DNA of 7,377 nucleotides from an uncultured Eubacteriales bacterium (GTDB lineage Bacteria > Bacillota_A > Clostridia > Christensenellales > Aristaeellaceae), in the NCBI GenBank assembly GCA_900321945.1, contig ONXY01000184.1, forward strand, positions 1 to 7,377, read 5' to 3'. Made by a program: the position numbers and the translations under genes. Under the pieces are notes generated by a model. That model was not told the origin of the DNA, made no database searches, and saw only the letters and a program-made list of their open reading frames with translations. Positions 1-5,565 of the stretch are shown one piece after another. Position 1 is the first letter of the stretch; each line of letters starts with the position of its first letter.

Positions 1-290
1 CAGTATCCCGGCAGGATCTTCCGGGCCCGTCTCCGGTAAAACGCTCCCGGATCCGGCAGGGGGGAACCCGTTCTCCGGGCGCGGGCATAGGGCCGGTACA
101 GCAGGAACGCGCTGAGCAGGACCGTTCCGTCCACCCAAACGTATCCGCTGCGCAGCAGATAATCCAGGGAGTAGTTCCCGACCGCGGGGGTCAGCCAGCT
201 CTGCTGCCAGATATGATACCAGCTGACCAGAAAGATCATCAGAACGCGCAGCCCGTCCAGCTCCGGAATCCAGGATTCCCTTTTCGTCAT
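1..290 (-). CDS. Acyltransferase-3 family membrane protein, N-terminal part (runs off the left edge)
   Basis: Reading the minus strand from the ATG at 290 gives 96 uninterrupted codons that continue past position 1. The fragment carries the opening signature of acyltransferase-3 (OatA/NolL-like) integral membrane O-acyltransferases: ELDGLR at residues 10-15, a first hydrophobic stretch leading to WYH with the conserved His at 26, a second segment GYVWVDGTVLLSAFLL at 49-64 (family form: G-V-D-x-F-F-x-L-S-G-F-L), and FYRRRARKILPGY at 84-96 (family form: FYRRRxxRIxPxY). The family usually moves acetyl or other acyl groups onto extracytoplasmic glycans, peptidoglycan or antibiotics; the substrate here is unknown. 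The start overlaps the stop of the upstream gene in an ATGA, and AGGGAGGAAC precedes it, so translational coupling is likely. It is the third visible gene of the operon. The family call is confident; length and C-terminus cannot be seen. Confidence 0.88.
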   Translation of the reverse strand, partial: MTKRESWIPELDGLRVLMIFLVSWYHIWQQSWLTPAVGNYSLDYLLRSGYVWVDGTVLLSAFLLYRPYARARRTGSPLPDPGAFYRRRARKILPGY

Positions 291-2221
291 GTTCCTCCCT
301 GCGCCTCCGTCTCTTCCTCCGGTGCGGGGCTGTTCTTCTCGATCTGTCTGAGCAGTTTCTGCGCAGCGTAATGGTCCGAAATGGGCTCCAGGATTCTCGC
401 GGCCTCCTCCCACTCGCCCCGGTCCATCATCTCCTGAGCCAGTTCGAGCCGCCATTCCCGGATAAATTTCTGCGCGTCGCTGTAGGCGGAAACCTTTTCC
501 ATCATCTCAACGGCCTTTTCCTTCTCGCCCCGCTCCGCCGCGGCCTTGGCTCCCAGATACAGCGCCCGGGTCCGGATGTTGACGGTCTCCTTCGTATCCT
601 CCGGAAGTCCCGTCAGGATTTCGGCGGCCCGCTCGTAATCACGGACCTTGTACGCCGCGCGGGCGAGTTCCGTCGCGCAGAAAATCAGCTTCTCCCGCGC
701 GTTTCCGTCGCCGTCCAGCTCCCGGTAGACCGCGAGGGCCTCCTCGTAGTTCCGGTCCGCCAGCAGCGCCTCCGCCTGTGCCCAGCGGATGGCGCGGGCC
801 CTGTCAGCGGCGTCTTCATAGTCCCCGGCGGTCAGGTAGGCCTGCCTGGCGCCTTCCGGATCTCCGCCGTTCTCCAGGGTAAAACCCTTCAGATACCAGC
901 TTTTCCGGATCAGCTCCCGGCTGTCCTGGTATTCCGGGATCCGGCTCAGCGTCCCGATGGCCTCATCGTACTCCCCGGACTCGATCATCTGCAGCGCGGA
1001 CTCGTACAGGCATGCGTCCGCCCGCTCCGCCGAATCCCTGTAATCCCCCAGCTCCAGGAAAATCTCCCGGGCGGCGGCGTACCGTTTCTCCTTCACCGCC
1101 TTCTCGGCCCGCGCGTAGGCGCATTCGGTCAGCAGGCTCTCCCTGCCCTCCGTATCCTCCGGCAGCATTCCGAGCAGCGCTTCCGCTCCGTCGATATCCC
1201 CTTTCTCCAGAAGGATCTCCGCCCGTCTCAGATCCACCCGGTCCGCCAGCAGGTCGTCCCCGTCCGCGGCGGTTTCGCTCCGGAGCGTTCCGGCGATGTT
1301 TTCCAGCGTTTCCGGATCCGCGGCTCCCCCTTCCGCAGCCGCCGTTCCGTCCCGCCGGGCAATGGCCAGCCTTGCCGCGTCCAGTCTGGACGCGGCTCCG
1401 GGGAAACCGCCGAGAGAGATCAGAATCTCCTCGGCCTGCTCGGGCCGTCCGTCCCGGAGGGCCCGGTCCGCGCTGAGCATTCTCAGCGCCGGGACGGCCC
1501 CGAAGTACGCGCCCGCGCAGAGCAGCAGGGCCGCGGCCATCGCCGCCGCCAGCCGGCGGATTCTGCGTTTTCCCGCCTGGATCCGGTAGTATTCCTCTTC
1601 TCTCGCCCGCTGCAGCTGCGCCGCCTCTTCCCGGACCCCGCGGGTCTTCAGATCCAGCTGTCTTTCTCTCTGGCTGACCTGGCGGAGTACCGCTTCCCGG
1701 TTGTACTGCCGGAAGATCATCTCCTTCTGCCGCCTGCAGCGGGCGCAGAAGTATTCCCGGTTGCCGTTCGGCCTGCCGCAGACGCAGACCCAGAGCTTTG
1801 CCTGCTGGCTGGGAAATCCGACGGCGGCGTTTCCGGCCACGAATCTCAGCGCGTTCAGATCGTTTCCCGGAGGCAGGGCGTTGTCCTCATATTCCACCTC
1901 CGCCTCTTCGTTCCGTCTCCATACGTCCCGGTCGTCAAACCAGACCTTGTCCAGCCTCGCTTCGACAACCGCCGTCCCCTCCGCCGGCTCCATGGGCACC
2001 GGCATCCGGAAGGTGCTGTACGGTCTTCCCGCCAGCGCGCGCGCCCTGTGAACGGCTCTGCCCAGTTCCCGGCCCTCCGCGTCCAGCAGCTTCACGGTCG
2101 CTTCGCAGGAGTTGACGCCCCGGTCCGATCCGTTCAGCAGAATCAGCTCCGCCGAAGGATTCCCGGGTTTCGGCGGCTCGGCGTTCAGGATTTCGGCGGG
2201 ACAGGATAAATCAATCCGCAT
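287..2221 (-). CDS. Zinc-ribbon, single-pass membrane protein with TPR-like repeats (uncharacterised)
   Basis: A 644-residue protein with five visible parts. Residues 1-130 are strand-rich with no signal peptide. A C4 zinc ribbon follows (C146, C148, C159, C162; pattern WxCxCG...CxxC). Residues 170-216 are charged and probably coiled coil. KRRIRR at 218-223 precedes one hydrophobic segment at about 224-246. The rest, to about 627, is a TPR-like array with units about 37 residues apart, centred on G-x-Y-x-x-A and often ending G-D-Y-x-D-S/A (examples start at 377, 414, 450, 487, 525, 562, 599). Positive charges before the membrane segment suggest a cytoplasmic ribbon and an external repeat array. 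This resembles uncharacterised Clostridia proteins with the same ribbon-plus-repeat layout; a scaffold or sensor role is inference. GAGGAG overlaps the upstream TGA stop 10 nt away, so the start at 2221 is well supported and the gene is in an operon on both sides. Confidence 0.87.
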   Translation of the reverse strand: MRIDLSCPAEILNAEPPKPGNPSAELILLNGSDRGVNSCEATVKLLDAEGRELGRAVHRARALAGRPYSTFRMPVPMEPAEGTAVVEARLDKVWFDDRDVWRRNEEAEVEYEDNALPPGNDLNALRFVAGNAAVGFPSQQAKLWVCVCGRPNGNREYFCARCRRQKEMIFRQYNREAVLRQVSQRERQLDLKTRGVREEAAQLQRAREEEYYRIQAGKRRIRRLAAAMAAALLLCAGAYFGAVPALRMLSADRALRDGRPEQAEEILISLGGFPGAASRLDAARLAIARRDGTAAAEGGAADPETLENIAGTLRSETAADGDDLLADRVDLRRAEILLEKGDIDGAEALLGMLPEDTEGRESLLTECAYARAEKAVKEKRYAAAREIFLELGDYRDSAERADACLYESALQMIESGEYDEAIGTLSRIPEYQDSRELIRKSWYLKGFTLENGGDPEGARQAYLTAGDYEDAADRARAIRWAQAEALLADRNYEEALAVYRELDGDGNAREKLIFCATELARAAYKVRDYERAAEILTGLPEDTKETVNIRTRALYLGAKAAAERGEKEKAVEMMEKVSAYSDAQKFIREWRLELAQEMMDRGEWEEAARILEPISDHYAAQKLLRQIEKNSPAPEEETEAQGGT

Positions 2222-2231
2222 CTTTCACTCC

Positions 2232-3395
2232 TCACAGCGTATGCAGCGTAATCTCCGTCAGCACGGTGCCCTCGTACCGAAGCAGCAGCTCCACGACGGT
2301 TCCGCTGAGCGTGTCCGTAATATACCGCAGAACCATCTCGTCCCCCGTTCCGTATTCAGCCAGCGCGTACGGCGCCTGCCCTTCCCTGCCGTAAAGCACC
2401 TCGCGGGTTCCGGCTTCATCGGTTTCCCCCTCGCCGTTCCGGAAGCGCTGAAAATCCTCGTGGAACAGGTCGCCAAGGCGCACGCCCCGCGGGCCTTCCA
2501 GATCCGGGCTCAGGATCGTATAGCTGATCAGTTCCGCCTGTCCGCCCTTCTCGTCGCAGGCAAACACGGCGCTGAACCCGTCCCCGTCCACACGGCGCAG
2601 CCAGGTGCCGTCGTCGTTGTCGATCAGCATGTCCTCCACGTTGTCCCCGAAAATCTCCGGCACCGCGGTCTGATAGCTCAGCGCGGAAAAGTCCAGATCC
2701 GATTCCTGGAACATCTCCAGCTTTGATCCGTCCGCGTTCCGGGGAACCCGGGCGTATGAAGCGGCGTTCCTCAGCCGCTCCAGTTCCCCGTAAAGGGCCG
2801 CCATGTCCTCAGGCGTTTCCTTCGCGTTCATGCCCTCCATCCGGACGGACTCGACTCCGTCCCCGCTGATGTGCAGGGACAGAACCAGCCGGACGCCTTC
2901 CGCGGGATCGGCGGTTCCGTATTCAATTGCTTCGATACGCTGCCCGTCCCGCTCCACGAGTCCGTAGCCGAAACCTTCCTCAGCGTTTCCCGTAAGGTAC
3001 AGGAGCGCCTGTTCATGGTTTCCGTACATATCCGGGTTTCCGCAGGGAACGGCCTCCATCAGCCGGTTCACGTCCCAGTCCACCGCGATTCCCCGGGGCC
3101 CGGCCGCTTCCGGATCCATGATCAGGAACGCGTTCAGTTTCGTTTCCGGCGTCATCTCCGCCCGGTCGCCGTATACCGCGCCGAATTCATACTGAAAGAG
3201 AATTCCGTCCTCGGACAGCGCGTCCTCCCCGGCCGGGTCGTTCTGAATCTCTCCGGCCAGAGCCAGCGCCCTGACTCCGTCGATAAACGCGTACAGCTCC
3301 TGCGCGGTGACCGGGCTTTCCTCCGCCCCGGCGGCCGCCGTCAGCGTCCAGGCAATCGTCAGCGCCAGCAGGATTCCGGCCATCCTTTTCAGCAT
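2232..3395 (-). CDS. Secreted protein with an internally duplicated domain (uncharacterised)
   Basis: A 387-residue protein beginning with a signal peptide: MLKR, a hydrophobic core at about 6-22, and a likely signal-peptidase I site after AAAGA (residue 24). There is no lipobox cysteine. I do not recognise a named family. The mature part holds two related blocks of about 100 residues. Block 1 (about 88-187) contains LNAFLIMDPEAAGPRGI and block 2 (about 288-387) contains LISYTILSPDLEGPRGV. The GPRG motifs fall at 99-102 and 301-304, and each block ends in alternating strands (EAIEYGT...VRLVLSLHISGDGVESVRM against ALAEYGT...VVELLLRYEGTVLTEITL). A duplicated beta-rich extracytoplasmic fold is likely. 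It is the first gene of the minus-strand operon; AAGGAGGG lies 8 nt before the ATG and a good promoter lies upstream. An exported partner for the following membrane protein is inference. Confidence 0.85.
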   Translation of the reverse strand: MLKRMAGILLALTIAWTLTAAAGAEESPVTAQELYAFIDGVRALALAGEIQNDPAGEDALSEDGILFQYEFGAVYGDRAEMTPETKLNAFLIMDPEAAGPRGIAVDWDVNRLMEAVPCGNPDMYGNHEQALLYLTGNAEEGFGYGLVERDGQRIEAIEYGTADPAEGVRLVLSLHISGDGVESVRMEGMNAKETPEDMAALYGELERLRNAASYARVPRNADGSKLEMFQESDLDFSALSYQTAVPEIFGDNVEDMLIDNDDGTWLRRVDGDGFSAVFACDEKGGQAELISYTILSPDLEGPRGVRLGDLFHEDFQRFRNGEGETDEAGTREVLYGREGQAPYALAEYGTGDEMVLRYITDTLSGTVVELLLRYEGTVLTEITLHTL

Positions 3396-3437
3396 GTCCC
3401 TTTCCCTCCTTCTGTGGTTTCGATCCCGTATTCAGAC

Positions 3438-3466
3438 AGTATAGCACGGACAAAATGCGGTTGCAA
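3438..3466 (-). promoter_or_regulatory. Sigma-A-type promoter of the minus-strand operon
   Basis: Read on the minus strand, TTGCAA (3466-3461) and TATACT (3443-3438) are separated by exactly 17 bp. The expected start of transcription is near 3431, giving a leader of about 36 nt with AAGGAGGG before the ATG at 3395. The -35 matches TTGACA at four of six positions and the -10 matches TATAAT at five of six. The -35 hexamer is self-complementary and also serves the opposite promoter. Confidence 0.75.
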
Positions 3467-3489
3467 CTTTCCCGGGCGCGCGGTATAAT
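3461..3489 (+). promoter_or_regulatory. Sigma-A-type promoter of the secreted Pro-rich protein gene
   Basis: TTGCAA (3461-3466) and a perfect TATAAT (3484-3489) lie 17 bp apart on the plus strand. Transcription should begin near 3496, leaving a leader of about 52 nt before the ATG at 3548. The same TTGCAA is the -35 element of the divergent promoter, so both promoters are arranged symmetrically around it. The promoter also rules out the in-frame ATG codons at 3455 and 3488 as starts, since they lie upstream of or inside the -10. Confidence 0.72.
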
Positions 3490-3547
3490 GGCGCCGAGAA
3501 AACAGAAGGAAAACGGCCTCCCGGCGGACGGGGCCCGGTGTCTGCTC

Positions 3548-4240
3548 ATGAAAAAACATCTGTTTCTGCTTGTTCTGCTGTTTCTGCTCCCCGCGCTGCC
3601 CGCCCTCGCCTTTCACGACCATGTGGACCTGGAAGGGGCGCCGACCCTGATCTCCGGTTACCGCGCTCCGACGGAAACGGAAGACGGCAGCACGGGGGAC
3701 GAGGTCTGTTCCGTATGCGGCGCGGTGGTGAAGCACGCCTCCCCGATCCCCGCCGTCGGGAAGCAGCGGAAAACCGCGGAGGAGGAGAAGCCGAACGCGG
3801 CCCCCGTTCCCGCCGCGCCGGATTCCGCGCCCGCGGATCATCCGACGCCGGTTCCGACCGCGGTTCCGACTCCCGTGCCCACGCCGCCCCCGACGGCGGC
3901 CCCGCAGGCGTCCGAGGAGAAGTCCGCTTCCTCAGAACAGCAGGCCTCCGATCCGGCACCGGCCGCGCCCACGGCTCAGCCGGATCTTCCCCGGGAAAAG
4001 GAGGGGCGGAAAACCTCCTCTCCTTCCGAAAGCGCGCCGAAGGAAAACAGCGCCGGCGCCCGGTCCGGTTCTTCCTCCGGCGGCAGGAACCGCCGTTCCG
4101 CCTTCTCCGCCCGCTTTCCATGGCGCCGCCTGCGGATGAATCCGGAGGCCGGTATTCTTCTTCCCCTGGCCGGCAGGCTGGTCTGGCCCGTTCCGGAGGT
4201 ATCCTCCCCGCTGATGATCATCATGAATCCCGTAAACTGA
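3548..4240 (+). CDS. Secreted Pro/Ala/Ser-rich protein with a CxxC motif (hypothetical)
   Basis: A 230-residue protein starting MKKHLFLLVLLFLLPALPALA, a clear signal peptide with a likely cut after residue 21. Residues 22-72 (FHDHVDLEGAPT...TETEDGSTGDEVCSVCGAVVKH...IPAVGK, with C54 and C57) resemble one degenerate copy of the cysteine-pair repeat found in many Clostridia surface proteins, whose typical form is ATCTEDGYTGDxxCxxCG...IPALGH. Residues 84-150 are a low-complexity linker rich in P, A, T and S with PTPVPT-type units, like a wall-spanning spacer. Residues 151-196 are Ser- and Arg-rich. The tail (197-230) is moderately hydrophobic, with no LPxTG motif. The start was chosen because the promoter -10 ends at 3489; no good Shine-Dalgarno precedes it, which weakens the call. 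A large minus-strand frame overlaps it, but the signal peptide, promoter and following terminator favour this strand. Function unknown; surface or extracellular location is inferred. Confidence 0.68.
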   Translation: MKKHLFLLVLLFLLPALPALAFHDHVDLEGAPTLISGYRAPTETEDGSTGDEVCSVCGAVVKHASPIPAVGKQRKTAEEEKPNAAPVPAAPDSAPADHPTPVPTAVPTPVPTPPPTAAPQASEEKSASSEQQASDPAPAAPTAQPDLPREKEGRKTSSPSESAPKENSAGARSGSSSGGRNRRSAFSARFPWRRLRMNPEAGILLPLAGRLVWPVPEVSSPLMIIMNPVN

Positions 4241-4263
4241 TCCGTTTCCGGGAGAAAAGCAAA

Positions 4264-4317
4264 ACAAAAGGAATACAGGGAACGCGCCCTTGGGGGGTTG
4301 CATTCCCTTTCTTTTGT
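4264..4317 (+). terminator. Probable intrinsic terminator after the secreted protein gene
   Basis: The inner arms AGGGAA (4277-4282) and TTCCCT (4303-4308) pair, with CCC/GGG pairing possible inside the loop, followed by TTCTTTTGT. The outer arms ACAAAAG (4264-4270) and CTTTTGT (4311-4317) are also complementary. It begins 24 nt after the stop at 4240. The uridine tract is interrupted, so efficiency may be partial. The U-rich side on the minus strand faces no visible minus-strand gene. Confidence 0.55.
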
Positions 4318-4328
4318 GATACGATAAT
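4298..4328 (+). promoter_or_regulatory. Possible promoter of the lysine riboswitch and ABC transporter operon
   Basis: TTGCAT at 4298-4303 could be a -35. The -10 is ambiguous: GATAAT (4323-4328) is the better hexamer but needs a 19-bp spacer and would start RNA near 4335, inside the aptamer's first stem; TACGAT (4320-4325) gives a 16-bp spacer and a start near 4332, which keeps the stem whole. The -35 lies within the preceding terminator hairpin. A promoter is expected here, but this exact assignment is uncertain. Confidence 0.35.
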
Positions 4329-4331
4329 TTC

Positions 4332-4504
4332 TGTTTAGAGGAGCGGCTGACGGGAGTACCGCGTCCGAGCCCGGCCGGGGCTGTGAAGACGCGGAAAAGA
4401 GGATGCCGCCGAAGCGGGGGTCTCCGTGCCGAGCGCCTTCGCTGGTCTGCCGGAGAAAATCCGGCTGACTGTCACGGTCCCCGCGGGCCGTGGAGCGCTA
4501 ATCA
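4332..4504 (+). promoter_or_regulatory. Lysine riboswitch aptamer (L box)
   Basis: About 173 nt with the conserved core of the lysine riboswitch in order: AGAGGAGCGG with AGTA (4336-4358), CTGTGAAG (4381-4388), GGAAAAGAGG then GCCGCCGAAG (4405-4414), CGCTGG (4440-4445), GGCTGACTGTCA (4463-4474) and CGTGGAGCGCTAA (4489-4501). The five-way-junction stems can be drawn. P1 pairs TGTTTAG (4332-4338) with CTAATCA (4498-4504), with one mismatch. P2 pairs CCGCGTC (4359-4365) with GACGCGG (4388-4394). P3 pairs AGCGGGGG (4413-4420) with CCTTCGCT (4436-4443), including two wobbles. P4 pairs GCCGGA (4449-4454) with TCCGGC (4460-4465) around GAAAA. P5 pairs CACGG (4473-4477) with CCGTG (4488-4492). This class binds L-lysine and in Firmicutes represses lysine biosynthesis or transport genes. 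It precedes an amino-acid ABC importer, so it probably turns off lysine uptake when lysine is plentiful. Confidence 0.92.
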
Positions 4505-4553
4505 CTGGAACCGAGTTCCTCTCCCGGAAGGGGAGGCGCTGGCAGCGATTGGC
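4497..4553 (+). promoter_or_regulatory. Antiterminator of the lysine riboswitch expression platform
   Basis: GCTAATCACTG (4497-4507) can pair with CAGCGATTGGC (4543-4553) over ten of eleven positions, including one G-U wobble and one A-C mismatch. The left arm contains the 3' strand of aptamer stem P1; the right arm contains the 5' strand of the terminator. The pairing therefore excludes both the lysine-bound aptamer and the terminator, the expected logic of a transcriptional OFF switch. A local hairpin (4520-4536, loop 4526-4530) sits inside it. Pairing was done by eye. Confidence 0.65.
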
Positions 4554-4572
4554 ATCGTTGCTTTTTTCTTTT
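4542..4572 (+). terminator. Riboswitch-controlled intrinsic terminator
   Basis: GCAGCGAT (4542-4549) pairs with ATCGTTGC (4554-4561), with one G-U wobble, around a TGGC loop, followed at once by TTTTTTCTTTT (4562-4572). It lies between the aptamer and the Shine-Dalgarno of the binding-protein gene and should form when lysine holds P1 closed. Confidence 0.85.
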
Positions 4573-4600
4573 CCCGACAAAACAAAGGAGGAACCCGAAG

Positions 4601-5437
4601 ATGAAGAAAATGACCGCTCTGCTCTGCGCCCTGCTGCTGGCGCTGACCTCCGCCGCGCTGGGCGAGACGATTCCCGGCCTGGAGGACGGCGTGCTGACCG
4701 TGGCGATGGAATGCGCCTACGCCCCCTACAACTGGGCGCAGTCCGACGATTCCAACGGCGCCGTTCCGATTAAGGACAAGGCCGGCCTGTACGCCAACGG
4801 CTACGACGTCATGATGGCGAAAAACATCTGCGAAGCCAACGGCTGGGAGCTGGAAGTGGTTCAGCTGGACTGGGACAGCCTGATTCCCGCCATCATCAGC
4901 GGCAAGGTGGACGCCGTCATCGCCGGCCAGAGCATGACCGCCGAGCGGATGGAAGTGGTTGATTTCGCCGGCCCGTATCTGTACGCCAGCATCGTCTGCC
5001 TGACCCGCGCGGACAGCGCCAACGCGAACGCGAAGGGCATCAGCCAGCTCAGCGGCTCCGCCACGAGCCAGAACGGAACCATCTGGTACGACACCTGCCT
5101 GCCTCAGGTCAAGGGCGCGAACATCGTTCCCCCGGTCGAGTCCGCTCCCGCCATGCTGATGGCCGTGGCCAGCGGCACCGTGGATTTCGTCTGCACGGAC
5201 ATGCCCACCGCCCAGGGCGCCCTGATCGCCTATCCGGATCTCGTGCTGCTGGACTTCACCGGCTCCGGGGATGATTTTGAGGTTTCCGACGAGGACATCA
5301 ACATTGGCATCTCCATTCAGAAGGGCAACGACGCCCTGCTGAACGCCCTGAACGGCTATCTGCAGGACAAGACCGCCGATGACTTCAACGCCCTGATGGC
5401 TGAGGCCATCCGTGTGCAGCCCCTGAGCGAGGAATAA
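4601..5437 (+). CDS. Amino-acid (probably lysine) ABC transporter solute-binding protein
   Basis: A 278-residue protein of the SBP_bac_3 (cluster 3, polar amino acid) type: signal peptide at 1-21 (MKKMTALLCALLLALTSAALG, likely cut before E22), then VLTVAMECAYAPYNW (31-45), GYDVMMA (67-73), DSLIPAIISGKVDAVIAGQSMTAERMEVVDFAGPY (92-126) and the acidic CTDMPTA region (D200). In the family, the Arg of the M-T-x-E-R motif (R116 here) binds the ligand carboxylate and an Asp in the second lobe binds the amino group. Length is normal. AAAGGAGG sits 9 nt before the ATG. As first gene behind the lysine riboswitch, with permease and ATPase downstream, it most likely captures lysine or another cationic amino acid; specificity is inferred from the switch. 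Oddly, there is no lipobox: C9 lies in the hydrophobic core preceded by A-L-L, so this looks like a cleaved soluble protein, not the lipoprotein usual in Gram-positive cells. Confidence 0.95.
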   Translation: MKKMTALLCALLLALTSAALGETIPGLEDGVLTVAMECAYAPYNWAQSDDSNGAVPIKDKAGLYANGYDVMMAKNICEANGWELEVVQLDWDSLIPAIISGKVDAVIAGQSMTAERMEVVDFAGPYLYASIVCLTRADSANANAKGISQLSGSATSQNGTIWYDTCLPQVKGANIVPPVESAPAMLMAVASGTVDFVCTDMPTAQGALIAYPDLVLLDFTGSGDDFEVSDEDINIGISIQKGNDALLNALNGYLQDKTADDFNALMAEAIRVQPLSEE

Positions 5438-5451
5438 CGTCTGACGACGGT

Positions 5452-5496
5452 CTCCCCGGAGCGTCCGCGCGGCCTCCGGGGAGCTTTCCGTTTTCC
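5452..5496 (+). terminator. Intergenic hairpin between binding-protein and permease genes
   Basis: CTCCCCGGAG (5452-5461) and CTCCGGGGAG (5474-5483) form a perfect 10-bp stem with a 12-nt loop, 14 nt after the binding-protein stop. The tail CTTTCCGTTTTCC is only partly U-rich. In binding-protein transporter operons such a hairpin commonly stabilises the upstream message or partly terminates, leaving more binding protein than permease. Partial attenuation or 3'-end protection is the likely role here. Confidence 0.6.
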
Positions 5497-5521
5497 GGGC
5501 TTTTTCCGGGCTTTTTCCGGG
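5495..5521 (+). repeat. Short tandem repeat of CCGGGCTTTTT
   Basis: An 11-bp unit occurs at 5495-5505 and 5506-5516, then a partial CCGGG at 5517-5521. It adds two more T5 tracts downstream of the intergenic hairpin. It is too short to be a mobile element; slippage is a plausible origin. Confidence 0.7.
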
Positions 5522-5565
5522 GGCCGGCCCGTCGGTTCCCGTCCTTCCGACCGATCCTGGAGTGA

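Noticed and set aside
371..2209. A 612-codon open frame on the plus strand
   Set aside because: It is the antisense shadow of the 644-residue zinc-ribbon/TPR gene in G+C-rich DNA. It has no ribosome site or recognisable domain, while the minus-strand frame has repeats, a zinc ribbon and operon spacing.
3455..3547. Longer start for the secreted protein at ATG 3455, or at ATG 3488
   Set aside because: Both lie upstream of or within the TATAAT at 3484-3489 and would not be in the transcript; starting at 3548 places a standard signal peptide at the N-terminus.
3835..3910. Repeated CCGAC/GTTCC-type sequence as a possible DNA repeat or CRISPR remnant
   Set aside because: It encodes a PTPVPT low-complexity linker; there are no regular spacers or conserved repeat units.
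3546..4121. A 191-codon Arg/Pro-rich minus-strand frame over the secreted protein gene
   Set aside because: Low-complexity Arg/Pro content typical of an antisense frame; no ribosome site or promoter. The plus frame has a signal peptide and a promoter.
4335..4604. Short open frames on both strands between 4335 and 4604
   Set aside because: They lie across the lysine riboswitch and its terminator; the RNA structure explains this sequence.
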